A DNA stretch of 60,336 nt from JAIEPT01 sp038217425. Its GTDB lineage: Bacteria > Planctomycetota > Planctomycetia > Gemmatales > Gemmataceae. Both the position numbers and the translations under genes were made by a program. Below, in pieces: positions 41,583 through 50,788 of the stretch. The stretch is taken from assembly GCA_038217425.1 (NCBI GenBank), contig JBBQPM010000016.1:1-60336 (forward strand). The letters are read 5' to 3'. Positions within the stretch are counted from its first letter, which is position 1. The number at the start of each line of letters is the position of its first letter. The notes under the pieces are model-generated. The model saw nothing but the letters and a program-made list of their open reading frames with translations, was not told the origin of the DNA and did no database searches.

Positions 41583-42779
41583 TTAGACCATGCGAGTCGA
41601 CAATCGGGCGACAAGATCGGAACCGATCTGCAGCGACGAGGTGGCAGCCGGGGACGGAGCGTTGCACAAATTGATCACCCGATCCCCCTCGATCACCAGG
41701 TAATCGTCGACCAAATTTCCGTCCGGAGCGAGCGCCTGAGCACGCACGCCAGCGGGGGCGGGTTCGAGATCTTCGCTGCGGATGTCGGGGACGAGCCGTT
41801 GAAGCGCCCGCACGAACGCCGCCTTGCTGAGCGAGCGCCACATTTCGCCCATGCCCATGCGCCAGTGCTTCCACGCCATCCGCAGAAATCCGCGGTACGT
41901 CAGCGATTCGAGCAAGTCGCGCAGGTTGACGTCCGAGAACGTGTAGCTTTCCCTGCCGAAGGCAAGGACGGCGTTAGGCCCGCATTCGACGGAACCGCCC
42001 ACCATGCGCGTGAAGTGGACGCCGAGAAACGGGAAGTTCGGGTCCGGCGTCGGGTAGATTAAATTACGGCACAGTTTGTAGGCGGATGGTTTTAAGTTGA
42101 AATATTCGCCGCGGAAGGGGACGATCTGGGCCTGGGGTTTGACGCCGGTCATCTTGGCGACGCGATCGGAATGGAGTCCGCCGCAGGTGATGAGCTGCCG
42201 GGCGGAGAACGCGCCGGCGGCACTGTCGAGCGTGACCGCATCGGGATGATGATGGACTCGCGTCACCTTCGCCTGAAAAACGACGTCGTTGCCGCGCTCC
42301 ACGATCCGCTGGGCGAGCCGTTCGCAGACCTGGCGATAGTTGATGATGCCGGCCTCGGGGACGTGGATCGCCTGGATGCCGGCGGTGTGCGGCTCGAGTT
42401 CCGCGAGGCGGGCCTTGTCGATCATTTGGCAACGGACGCCGTTCGCCTGGCCTCGTTCGTAGATTCGGCCCAGGGCGGGGAGTTCCGCTTCGGCGACGGC
42501 AACGATGACTTTGCCGCAGATGTCGTGGGCGATGCCTTCCTCGGCACAGAAGGCCTCCATCGCTTGCTTGCCCGATCGGCAGTTGACCGCCTTGAGCGAG
42601 CCGGGCTTGTAGTAGATGCCGGAGTGGAGGACGCCGGAGTTGTGCCCGGTCTGATGCTCGGCGACGCGGGCCTCCTTTTCGAGGATGACGACGCGTTTGC
42701 CGGGGTATCGGCGCGTGAACTGGTACGCGGTCGCCAGGCCGACGATGCCGCCGCCGACGATCGCCAGGTCGTAGATCAC
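41583..42779 (-). CDS. lhgO: L-2-hydroxyglutarate oxidase/dehydrogenase
   Basis: 398 aa FAD enzyme of the DAO/LhgO family that oxidises L-2-hydroxyglutarate to 2-oxoglutarate at the membrane. N-terminal dinucleotide motif DLAIVGGGIVGLATAYQF, EKEARVAEHQTGHNSGVLHS and IYYKPGSLKAVNC, then RGEYFNLKP and LGVHFTRMVGGSVECGPNA are typical. The start is taken as the GTG at 42779, which overlaps the gltD stop (GTGA), so it is translationally coupled to glutamate synthase. A longer ATG frame exists but adds 12 unconserved residues. Confidence 0.93.
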   Translation of the reverse strand: MIYDLAIVGGGIVGLATAYQFTRRYPGKRVVILEKEARVAEHQTGHNSGVLHSGIYYKPGSLKAVNCRSGKQAMEAFCAEEGIAHDICGKVIVAVAEAELPALGRIYERGQANGVRCQMIDKARLAELEPHTAGIQAIHVPEAGIINYRQVCERLAQRIVERGNDVVFQAKVTRVHHHPDAVTLDSAAGAFSARQLITCGGLHSDRVAKMTGVKPQAQIVPFRGEYFNLKPSAYKLCRNLIYPTPDPNFPFLGVHFTRMVGGSVECGPNAVLAFGRESYTFSDVNLRDLLESLTYRGFLRMAWKHWRMGMGEMWRSLSKAAFVRALQRLVPDIRSEDLEPAPAGVRAQALAPDGNLVDDYLVIEGDRVINLCNAPSPAATSSLQIGSDLVARLSTRMV

Positions 42780-44260
42780 GGCAACACCGATTCGCCCATG
42801 AGGTAGCGATCGCATTCGCGGGCGGCGCCGCGACCTTCGTTGATGGCCCAGACGATCAGGCTCTGCCCGCGCCGCATGTCCCCCGCGGCGAAGACGCCGG
42901 GCATGTTGGTTTCGTACTTCCCGTACTCCGCCTTGGCGTTGGAGCGGGGATCGCGCTCGACGCCGAGCTTTTGCAGGAGTTGATCTTCGGGACCGAGGAA
43001 GCCCATGGCGAGCAAGACGAGCTGAGCGGGGAAGACGCGTTCGCTGCCGGGGATTTCCCGTGGGATGAATCGGCCGTTATCGCGTGCCCATTCGACGCGG
43101 ACGGTGTGCAGTTCCTTGAGTTGGCCGTTCGCATCGCCGACGAATCGCTTGGTGTTGATGAGATACTGCCGGGGATCGGCGCCGAAGATCGCTTCGGCTT
43201 CTTCCTGGCCGTAATCGAGCTTGTAGACCTTGGGCCACTGCGGCCAGGGATTGTCGGGAGCGCGATCAACCGGCGGCTTGGCGAGGATCTCGAACTGGAC
43301 AAGGCTCTTGCAGCCATGGCGAAGTGCGGTGCCGACGCAATCGGTGCCGGTGTCGCCGCCGCCGATGACGATGACGTCCTTCCCCTTGGCGCTGATGTAC
43401 GCCCCGTCTTTGTGATGCGAATCGAGCAGGCTCTTGGTGTTCGCGGTCAGAAAGTCCATCGCATAATGCACGCCTTGAAGGTTGCGTCCCTCGGCGGGGA
43501 GATCGCGCGGCTTCGTCGCTCCGCCGCACAGGATGACGGCGTCGTAATCTTTCCTCAAGTTCTCAGCCGGGTAATCGACGCCGACCTCGCACTTGGTGAT
43601 GAATTTGATCCCCTCGGCTTCCAGGAGCTTGACGCGCCGTTCGACGACGGCCTTCTTGTCGAGCTTCATATTCGGAATGCCGTAGGTGAGGAGCCCGCCG
43701 ATGCGATCGGCGCGTTCGAAGACGGTGACGTGATGCCCCGCCTTGTTGAGCTGTGCGGCGGCCGCCAAACCCGCGGGCCCCGAGCCGATGACGGCGACCT
43801 TCTTGCCGGTGCGCTGCGACGGCGGCTCGGCGACGACCCAGCCTTCGTCGAAACCTTTATCGATGATCGAGCATTCGAGATTCTTGATGGTGACGGCGGG
43901 TTCGCTGATGCCCAGCACGCACGACCCTTCGCACGGCGCCGGGCAGACTCGGCCCGTGAACTCGGGGAAGTTGTTCGTCTTGTGAAGCCGCTGAAGGGCT
44001 TCTTTCCAGAGGCCGCGGTAAACGAGGTCGTTCCATTCGGGGATGAGATTGTTGACCGGGCAGCCGGAGGCCATGCCTTCGATGAGCGTGCCGGTATGGC
44101 AAAAAGGGACGCCGCAATCCATGCAGCGGGCGCCCTGTTCGCGCAGCGTTTCCTCGCTGGTATGTTCGTGGAACTCGTTCCAATCGCGGATGCGCGTATT
44201 GGCGGCCCGCGCCAGCGGCAGTTCGCGAGGAAATTCAAGAAACCCAGTCGGCTTACCCAT
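42776..44260 (-). CDS. gltD: Glutamate synthase small (beta) subunit
   Basis: 494 aa, normal length. N-terminal cluster-binding Cys region (CMDCGVPFCHTG, GRVCPAPCEGSCVLG), FAD site VIGSGPAGLAAAAQL, and NADPH-site VIGGGDTGTDCVG. It feeds electrons from NADPH to GltB for conversion of glutamine plus 2-oxoglutarate into two glutamates. It is separated from gltB by five small accessory genes, although these two are normally adjacent. Confidence 0.96.
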   Translation of the reverse strand: MGKPTGFLEFPRELPLARAANTRIRDWNEFHEHTSEETLREQGARCMDCGVPFCHTGTLIEGMASGCPVNNLIPEWNDLVYRGLWKEALQRLHKTNNFPEFTGRVCPAPCEGSCVLGISEPAVTIKNLECSIIDKGFDEGWVVAEPPSQRTGKKVAVIGSGPAGLAAAAQLNKAGHHVTVFERADRIGGLLTYGIPNMKLDKKAVVERRVKLLEAEGIKFITKCEVGVDYPAENLRKDYDAVILCGGATKPRDLPAEGRNLQGVHYAMDFLTANTKSLLDSHHKDGAYISAKGKDVIVIGGGDTGTDCVGTALRHGCKSLVQFEILAKPPVDRAPDNPWPQWPKVYKLDYGQEEAEAIFGADPRQYLINTKRFVGDANGQLKELHTVRVEWARDNGRFIPREIPGSERVFPAQLVLLAMGFLGPEDQLLQKLGVERDPRSNAKAEYGKYETNMPGVFAAGDMRRGQSLIVWAINEGRGAARECDRYLMGESVLP

Positions 44261-44310
44261 AGCTCAATCCCTCTCCAATCAACTCGCCGGTCTAAAATCT
44301 CTGCCGATTA

Positions 44311-44529
44311 TCAAGCAAACATCAATCGACCACGCGGCGTCGGAATCGGACGACCCAATTCCGTAGCCGTCTCGATCCATTCCTGGATGATTACTTCGAC
44401 GTTGGCGACGGCTTCCTGATATGTTGATCCATCCGCCGCGCAGCCTGGCAGTTCTGGAACCTCTGCAACAAACGCCTGATCTTCCTTGCTCCAGTACAAG
44501 AGGATCTGGTATCGAATGTCATTCGACAT
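44311..44529 (-). CDS. HicB-like antitoxin, orphan
   Basis: 72 aa. Partially degraded RNase H-like fold of HicB: ILLYWSKEDQAFVAEVPELP, GCAADGSTYQEAVANVEVII. HicB antitoxins neutralise the HicA mRNA interferase, but no HicA is visible next to it. It starts immediately after the phosphatase stop codon (no gap), last of the five-gene set. It could instead act alone as a regulator. There is no added DNA-binding domain. Confidence 0.85.
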   Translation of the reverse strand: MSNDIRYQILLYWSKEDQAFVAEVPELPGCAADGSTYQEAVANVEVIIQEWIETATELGRPIPTPRGRLMFA

Positions 44530-45030
44530 CTAAATCCCCGACTCCTTTAACTTCCTCGCGAAGCGAGACATCCAGTCTTTTTGTTCCTTCGTATCCGGGA
44601 CGTTACAGCCTCGGGCTTCTTTGATCCTAGCCCAAGCCTCATCCGGTGCGATCCCAACCGAGATCAAAAGACCGGCTATCACCAATGAGGATCGACCGAT
44701 GCCCTGCCGACAGTGCACGCCAACCGTCTTGCCGGAATTCAAATCGAACTCGATTCGGTTGATCGCCTCCAAAAAATCAGCCGTCGATTCCGGCGTGCCT
44801 CGATCTGCAATGGGCAACGCATGAAACTCGATGCCGTTACTTAGGATCTCTTCCGTTTCTCGGGCTAGATCCAACTCTGCTAATTCGGCCGGTTCCAACG
44901 CCGACACGATCACGTCAATTCCTGCTCGCTTCCATCCTTTTACCTCATTCTCAAGCCAATCCCCTCCTCTGGGCCGCGGAACGATCGCGACTTTGCCGGA
45001 CCAAGGGCCAGGAATCCAGAAGATGCTCAT
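44530..45030 (-). CDS. Dual-specificity/tyrosine phosphatase-like protein
   Basis: 166 aa. The signature VGVHCRQGIGRSSLVIAGLL contains the CX5R active site (His-Cys to Arg-Ser). A candidate general-acid Asp lies in LPIADRGTPES. These enzymes remove phosphate from Tyr/Ser/Thr, or from other phosphate esters. It overlaps the ParB-like gene (ATGA) and abuts the HicB-like gene, so they are translated together. Base composition is less GC-rich than the glt genes, in line with acquisition. Confidence 0.85.
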   Translation of the reverse strand: MSIFWIPGPWSGKVAIVPRPRGGDWLENEVKGWKRAGIDVIVSALEPAELAELDLARETEEILSNGIEFHALPIADRGTPESTADFLEAINRIEFDLNSGKTVGVHCRQGIGRSSLVIAGLLISVGIAPDEAWARIKEARGCNVPDTKEQKDWMSRFARKLKESGI

Positions 45031-45278
45031 AAGTTCAACTCGCTATCGTCTCGCGGCAGCACTTCGCGCGGAATAGCATCAACATCGACCCCGCGATCTC
45101 GCAAGATCTTGATCCGGTGATGTCCATCCACAATCGTGCCGTCCGGTCTGACCTTCAACGAACCGGGTGAATTGGGCTGCAACGATGCAATCAGCTCCTC
45201 AGTGGACAGTTTAGCGTACGCCTCCAGCTTCGATCGAACTAAGGTCTCGTCTTTATGGAGGGGTTTCAGCGTTTCCAT
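45027..45278 (-). CDS. Small ParB-like (ParB/Srx fold) protein
   Basis: 83 aa. After a helical N-terminus comes SLKVRPDGTIVDGHHRIKIL, the ParB/Srx-type core seen in ParB-N and sulfiredoxin-like proteins, where the GxHR-type box binds nucleotides. There is no HTH domain, so it is not a partition ParB. Its ATG overlaps the antitoxin-like gene by 13 bases and its stop overlaps the phosphatase start (ATGA). It may be a nucleotide-dependent effector or toxin-slot protein; that is inference. Confidence 0.75.
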   Translation of the reverse strand: METLKPLHKDETLVRSKLEAYAKLSTEELIASLQPNSPGSLKVRPDGTIVDGHHRIKILRDRGVDVDAIPREVLPRDDSELNL

Positions 45279-45499
45279 TTTCGCTCGCCACTTCCGGGCT
45301 GAGGTTGTCCAATGGACTTGGCCCACTCCTGCATCCTCCTTTTCGCTTCTTGTGCCGTTACGTAGTCGCCATTCTCTACTGCCCGAAGGCCAAGTTCGAC
45401 CCTTTGGCGAACGAAAAGGTGATACCGAATACCTTCTTCGGTACAATCTTCAGGTAGCGATTGCACCAACTTCAAAACGCTCTGATTAATCCGGCTCAT
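45266..45499 (-). CDS. Antitoxin-like small helical protein
   Basis: 77 aa. The arrangement SLPEDCTEEGIRYHLFVRQRVELGLRAV-type, then ENGDYVTAQEAKRRMQEW, follows the common pattern of RelB/ParD-associated antitoxin proteins (PEDxTxEEI ... GLxxVExGxxVTxEEAKxRxxxW). No partner toxin of the RelE/ParE family is nearby; the next gene in the slot is the ParB-like one. It overlaps both neighbours (14 and 13 bases). Confidence 0.75.
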   Translation of the reverse strand: MSRINQSVLKLVQSLPEDCTEEGIRYHLFVRQRVELGLRAVENGDYVTAQEAKRRMQEWAKSIGQPQPGSGERKWKR

Positions 45500-45968
45500 G
45501 ATTTCTGGCCTCGAACTGCGATAAAACCGGCATCTCTTCCGACTCCGTGTATAAAACCTGCCCGCACCTACATTGACACGTCCATGGACGAACGATGTTG
45601 TTCTGCGAGCTCTGCCGGTTCGAGTGTCCGCATGCTGGACACACTACTTCAAACCCAATTCGCGCCCAAGTCGGACGAGCTTGAGCCTTGCGGCGATCAG
45701 GATATTTTGCATCCTCGAATGGCTCATACCAATACTCGATCCGATAGGTTGCGGCCTCGACGCCAAAGTCAACGTTGACAATCTTGCCCGGAAACGGATG
45801 CCCGCTTGGACAACATTTACCTTCGACGGCCCCGATCTTGAAGACAACGGTACGCTGACAACGATGGCAAATACAGCAGTCCAATGACACCTCAAGCGAG
45901 TCGTTAAACCTAACGACGGCATTTTCGCTAAACTTGAACGCTGCCGAAATTTCTGCGACACGCAGCAC
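45486..45968 (-). CDS. Zinc-ribbon-rich small protein
   Basis: 160 aa, GTG start. Four Cys clusters suggest two zinc ribbons: DCCICHRCQ with KCCPSGHPFP, and CPACGHSNRQ with WTCQCRCGQV. The middle contains YRIEYWYEPFEDAKYPD. No known enzyme motif. It is 43 bases after gltB and first of the five overlapping accessory genes. It could bind nucleic acid or mediate a protein contact. Lower GC content than the flanks. Confidence 0.7.
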   Translation of the reverse strand: MLRVAEISAAFKFSENAVVRFNDSLEVSLDCCICHRCQRTVVFKIGAVEGKCCPSGHPFPGKIVNVDFGVEAATYRIEYWYEPFEDAKYPDRRKAQARPTWARIGFEVVCPACGHSNRQSSQNNIVRPWTCQCRCGQVLYTESEEMPVLSQFEARNHEPD

Positions 45969-46011
45969 CTAAGCCTCCCAAGCCGAGTCTGCTATTACTT
46001 TAGCTTGAAGT

Positions 46012-49000
46012 CTACTTCCCGCCCACGCGCGACAGGTCCTTCGAGTTCTCCTCGAACGCCGCCATGATCGCTTCGTCCTCCGATAAACCCTGCGAACGGA
46101 ATCGCTTCTGCGTCTCCACCACCCGGCGGAAGTCGTTCGGATAAACCTTCACGAACTTCGGCAGCATCTCTTCCCATAACGCGAGCACCTTCCAGGCGCG
46201 GTCGCTCTTGGTGTACTCGGCGTGCTTCTTGATCATGCCGCGGACCTCTTCGATCTCCGCCTCGTCCTCCAGTTTGAAGAACTTGACCATCTCCATGTTG
46301 ACCTTCTTGGGGAACGCGCCGGTCTCGTCGAGCACGTACGCGATGCCGCCCGACATGCCGGCCGCGAAGTTCTTGCCCGTCGGGCCCAAGATCACGACTC
46401 GGCCGCCCGTCATGTACTCGCAGCCGTGGTCGCCCACGGACTCCACCACCGCGTTGACGCCGGAATTGCGGACGCAGAAACGCTCGCCTGCCATGCCGCG
46501 GATGTACGCCTCGCCGCCGGTGGCGCCGTAGAAGCCGACGTTGCCGATGATGACGTTCTCCTCCGGCACGAATGTCGAGCCGGCCGGCGGGTAGACGATG
46601 AGCTTGCCGCCGGAAAGGCCCTTGCCGAAGTAATCGTTGGCGTCCCCTTCGAGCGTCATCGTCATGCCGCGCGGAACGAAGGCGCCGAAACTTTGACCCG
46701 CGGAGCCCTGGAACGTGAGCTGAATCGTGTCGTCGGGCAAGCCGCTCGGGCCGTACTTCTTGGTGATCTCGCTGCCGGTGATGGTGCCGGCGACGCGGTT
46801 GATGTTGCGGATCGGCACCGTCGCCCGCACGGGTTCGCCGTGCTCGATGGCAGGTCTGCAGATGCCCAAGAGCCTCGTCATGTCAAGCGACTTGGCCAGG
46901 CCGTGGTCTTGCGTTTCCGACTGGAAGCGGCCGACGCTCGCGTCCATCTTCGGCTGGTACAGGATGTTCGAGAAATCCAGGCCGAGCGCCTTATAATGGC
47001 TCACCGCCTGGCTCATTTCCAGGAGATCGCTGCGCCCCACCATGTCGGTGAACTTGCGGAAGCCGAGCTTCGCCATCGTTAAGCGCACTTCCTCGGCGAT
47101 GAAGCGCATGAAGTTGACGGCGTGTTCCGGCTTGCCGCTAAACTTCGCCCGCAACCGCGGATCCTGGGTGGCGACGCCGACGGGGCAGGTGTTGAGATGG
47201 CAGACGCGCATCATGATGCAACCGACGGCGACGAGAGGCGCCGTCGCAAAGCCGAACTCCTCCGCCCCGAGCAAGGCGCCGATGATGACGTCGCGCCCCG
47301 TCTTGAGCTGGCCGTCGACTTCGACGACGATTCGGCTCCGGAGTTGATTCATGACGAGAACCTGCTGCGTCTCGGCGAGGCCCAGCTCCCACGGGCCGCC
47401 GGCGTGCTTGATCGACGTCAGCGGCGATGCCCCGGTGCCGCCGTCGTGCCCCGCGATGAGCACCACATCCGCGTGCGCTTTCGAAACGCCCGCGGCAATC
47501 GTGCCGACGCCGACCTCCGCGACCAGCTTCACGCTGATGCGGGCGTCGCGGTTGGAATTTTTCAGATCGTGAATCAACTCCGCGAGATCCTCGATCGAGT
47601 AAATATCATGGTGCGGCGGCGGCGAGATCAGGCCCACGCCCGGCGTCGAGAGCCGAACTTTGGCGATCCACGGATAGACCTTCGAGCCGGGGAGTTGGCC
47701 TCCCTCGCCCGGCTTCGCCCCCTGGGCCATTTTGATCTGGATTTCCTTCGCACTCACCAGATATTCGCTGGTGACGCCGAACCGGCCCGACGCGACTTGC
47801 TTGATGGCGCTGTTCTTGGAATCGCCGTTGGCCATCGGCCGGTAACGTGCCGGGTCTTCGCCCCCCTCGCCGGTGTTGCTCTTGCCGCCGATGCGGTTCA
47901 TGGCAATCGCCAGCGTCTCGTGAGCTTCGAGGCTGATCGAGCCGTACGACATGGCGCCGGTCTTGAATCGCTTCATGATCTCTTCGACCGATTCGACCTC
48001 CTCGAGCGGCACCGGCGTCTGGAATTGGTAACGCAGATCCATGAGGCCGCGAAGCGTGCACAGACGTTGCGATTGGTCGTCGACGAGCTTGCTGTACTCC
48101 TGGAAGGTCTTGAAGTTGCCGTTGCGGACCGCGGCCTGGAGTTTATGCACGCTCTCGGGGTTGAAGAGATGGAACTCTCCTTCCTTGCGGTACTGGTAAT
48201 GGCCGCCGACGTCAAGCGTCTTGCCGTTGGTTTGACGGTCGGTGAAAGCGTGATCGTGCCGGGCGCGAACCTCGGCGGCGACGACGTCCAGGCCGATGCC
48301 GCCGATGCGCGACGACGTGCCGGCGAAGTATTTCTTGACGACCTCGTCCCCCAGGCCGATCGCCTCGAAGATCTGGGCGCCGCAGTAGCTCTGCACGGTC
48401 GAGATGCCCATCTTCGACATGACCTTGAGGATCCCCTTGGTCGCCGCCTTCACGAAGTTCTTGATCCCCTTCTGGGCGTCGACCTTCGTAACGATCCCCT
48501 GGCGAGCCATATCTTCGATGGTCTCGAACGCGAGGTACGGATTGACGGCCCCGGCGCCGTAACCGACGAGTAGGGCAAAGTGATGCACCTCGCGCGGCTC
48601 GCCGGTCTCGAGCACGAGACTGACTTGTGTGCGCGTCCCTTCGCGGATGAGATGGTGATGCACCGCCGCCACCGCGAGCAGCGCGGGGATCGGTGCGTTG
48701 TCCTTGTCGATCGCACGATCCGAGAGAATGACGTACTCGGCTCCGTTCAGGATGGCCGAGCTCGCCTCCCGGCAAATCGATTCGAGCGAACGAACCAGCC
48801 CGGTCGCCCCTTCCTTGGGCCGATACAGCGTCGGCAGCAGAATCGACTTGTAGCGTCCCCCCGTTGTCTTCTCGATCTCGCGGAGCTTGTCGAGTTCGTG
48901 ATTGAACAAGATCGGCGAGTTGAGCTTGATCTGTCGGCACGATTGCGGCGTCGGATTCAGCAGGTTGTACTCCCGGCCGATGGTCGTATCCATCGACATG

Positions 49001-50631
49001 ATGATCTCTTCGCGGATGGCGTCCACCGGCGGATTCGTCACCTGGGCGAAGAGTTGTTTGAAGTAGTTGTAGAGCAGTTGCGGCCGATCCGAAAGCACCG
49101 CCAACGCCGCGTCGTTCCCCATCGAGCCGATCGCTTCGTTGCCGTCGTTGGCCATCGGCGTCATCAGGATCCGCACGTCTTCGTTGGTGTAGCCGAAGGC
49201 CTGCTGCCGCTTGAGGACGGTGTCGTGATCCGATTCGAACCCGGCGGGGGCGTCGGGGAGATCGTCGAGGTTCACCTTGTTGTCGCGGACCCACTGGGCG
49301 TACGGCTTCTCGAGGGCGATCTTGGTTTTCATCTCGTCGTCGCCGACGATGCGTCCCTGTTCGAGATCGATGAGGAACATCTTGCCCGGCTGGAGCCGAC
49401 CTTTGTGCAGCACGTCTTCGGGCGGGATGTCGAGCACGCCGACTTCGGAGGCCATGATGACCAGGCCTGACTTGGTGACGTAGTAACGCGAGGGACGCAG
49501 GCCGTTGCGGTCGAGGATGGCGCCGATGCGGACGCCGTCGGTGAAGGCGATCGACGCGGGGCCGTCCCACGGTTCCATCAGGAACGAGTGGTACTCGTAG
49601 AACGCCTTCTTCTCGGCGCTCATGCTTTCGTCGCCGCTCCAGGGTTCGGGGATCATCATCATGATGGCGTGCGGCAGCGATCGGCCCGTGAGGAAGAGCA
49701 TCTCGAGGACATTGTCGAACATCGCGGAGTCGGAGCCCGATTCGTCGACGACGGGGAGGAGCTTCTTGATGTCGTCGCCGAAGAGATCGCTGGCGAGGAG
49801 GCTTTCGCGGGCGTGCATCCAGTTGATGTTGCCGCGCAGGGTGTTGATCTCGCCGTTGTGTGCCATCAGGCGATACGGATGCGACCGGTTCCAGCTCGGG
49901 AACGTGTTGGTGCTGAAGCGCGAGTGGACCAGGGCGAGGGCCGTCTCGGTGTCGGGGTCTTGCAGGTCGGGGTAGTAGGGGAGCACCTGGTCGGCGTTGA
50001 GCATTCCCTTGTAGTTGATGGTGCGGGCCGAGAGGCTCGGTACGTAAAACATATCGCGCTGCGGGATGTTCGAGAGCTTCACTTCGTTCTCGACCATCTT
50101 GCGGATGACGAAGAGCTTACGTTCGAAGCCGAGCGGGTCTTGCGGGCGGTCCGCGGGGAGACCGCTGACTTTCTGGATGAAGATTTGGCGAATCATCGGC
50201 TCGGCGTCGATCGCGGTCTTGCCGATGTGGCTGTTGCTGGCGGGGACGGTGCGCCAGCCGAGGACGCGTTGGCCTTCGTCGCGGACGATCTTCTCGAAGA
50301 GCTGCTGGCACAGCATGCGGTCGTTCGGACTTTGCGGCAGATAGACCATGCCGACGCCGTACTCGCCTGCGGCGGGGAGGTTGATGTGGCAGTCTTTGGT
50401 CACGCGCGCGAGGAACTTGTGCGGCACCTGCATGAGGATGCCGGCGCCGTCGCCGGTGTTGGCTTCGCAACCGCAGGCGCCTCGATGTTCGAGATTGGAG
50501 AGGATCTGCAGCGCCTTGAGGACGAGATCGTGCGACTTGCGGTTCTTGAGGTCGACGATGAAGCCGACGCCGCACGCGTCGTGTTCGTGCGCCGGGTCAT
50601 AGAGGCCTTGGGCTTTTGGAGCGGAATTCAT
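46012..50631 (-). CDS. gltB: Glutamate synthase large (alpha) subunit
   Basis: 1539 aa. The glutamine-amidotransferase domain (about 19-430) needs an N-terminal Cys exposed by processing; HDACGVGFIVDL follows an 18-residue propeptide-like start from MNSAPKAQGL, and this start is chosen for that reason. The central and FMN-binding synthase domains (about 450-1220) contain the 3Fe-4S motif CIMMRVCHLNTCPVGVA. The GXGXG beta-helix (about 1270-1500) ends the chain. It accepts electrons from GltD to make glutamate. Confidence 0.96.
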   Translation of the reverse strand: MNSAPKAQGLYDPAHEHDACGVGFIVDLKNRKSHDLVLKALQILSNLEHRGACGCEANTGDGAGILMQVPHKFLARVTKDCHINLPAAGEYGVGMVYLPQSPNDRMLCQQLFEKIVRDEGQRVLGWRTVPASNSHIGKTAIDAEPMIRQIFIQKVSGLPADRPQDPLGFERKLFVIRKMVENEVKLSNIPQRDMFYVPSLSARTINYKGMLNADQVLPYYPDLQDPDTETALALVHSRFSTNTFPSWNRSHPYRLMAHNGEINTLRGNINWMHARESLLASDLFGDDIKKLLPVVDESGSDSAMFDNVLEMLFLTGRSLPHAIMMMIPEPWSGDESMSAEKKAFYEYHSFLMEPWDGPASIAFTDGVRIGAILDRNGLRPSRYYVTKSGLVIMASEVGVLDIPPEDVLHKGRLQPGKMFLIDLEQGRIVGDDEMKTKIALEKPYAQWVRDNKVNLDDLPDAPAGFESDHDTVLKRQQAFGYTNEDVRILMTPMANDGNEAIGSMGNDAALAVLSDRPQLLYNYFKQLFAQVTNPPVDAIREEIIMSMDTTIGREYNLLNPTPQSCRQIKLNSPILFNHELDKLREIEKTTGGRYKSILLPTLYRPKEGATGLVRSLESICREASSAILNGAEYVILSDRAIDKDNAPIPALLAVAAVHHHLIREGTRTQVSLVLETGEPREVHHFALLVGYGAGAVNPYLAFETIEDMARQGIVTKVDAQKGIKNFVKAATKGILKVMSKMGISTVQSYCGAQIFEAIGLGDEVVKKYFAGTSSRIGGIGLDVVAAEVRARHDHAFTDRQTNGKTLDVGGHYQYRKEGEFHLFNPESVHKLQAAVRNGNFKTFQEYSKLVDDQSQRLCTLRGLMDLRYQFQTPVPLEEVESVEEIMKRFKTGAMSYGSISLEAHETLAIAMNRIGGKSNTGEGGEDPARYRPMANGDSKNSAIKQVASGRFGVTSEYLVSAKEIQIKMAQGAKPGEGGQLPGSKVYPWIAKVRLSTPGVGLISPPPHHDIYSIEDLAELIHDLKNSNRDARISVKLVAEVGVGTIAAGVSKAHADVVLIAGHDGGTGASPLTSIKHAGGPWELGLAETQQVLVMNQLRSRIVVEVDGQLKTGRDVIIGALLGAEEFGFATAPLVAVGCIMMRVCHLNTCPVGVATQDPRLRAKFSGKPEHAVNFMRFIAEEVRLTMAKLGFRKFTDMVGRSDLLEMSQAVSHYKALGLDFSNILYQPKMDASVGRFQSETQDHGLAKSLDMTRLLGICRPAIEHGEPVRATVPIRNINRVAGTITGSEITKKYGPSGLPDDTIQLTFQGSAGQSFGAFVPRGMTMTLEGDANDYFGKGLSGGKLIVYPPAGSTFVPEENVIIGNVGFYGATGGEAYIRGMAGERFCVRNSGVNAVVESVGDHGCEYMTGGRVVILGPTGKNFAAGMSGGIAYVLDETGAFPKKVNMEMVKFFKLEDEAEIEEVRGMIKKHAEYTKSDRAWKVLALWEEMLPKFVKVYPNDFRRVVETQKRFRSQGLSEDEAIMAAFEENSKDLSRVGGK

Positions 50632-50788
50632 GAGACGATCCTCGAAAAAACTTGCGAGGGGCGCTTCCCCCTCACCCCAACCCTCTCCCGGAGGGAGAGG
50701 GAGCAATAATTCGACGACACGGGTTCGGGTCGGTGAGCTTTCGAGGAGAGGCGAAAAGTCACGAGCCAGGGTCCGAATCGGCGAGGGA

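Noticed and set aside
44311..45968. Prophage or integron remnant
   Set aside because: No integrase, attachment-site repeats, or phage structural genes are visible. The set looks like a small operon, not a phage.
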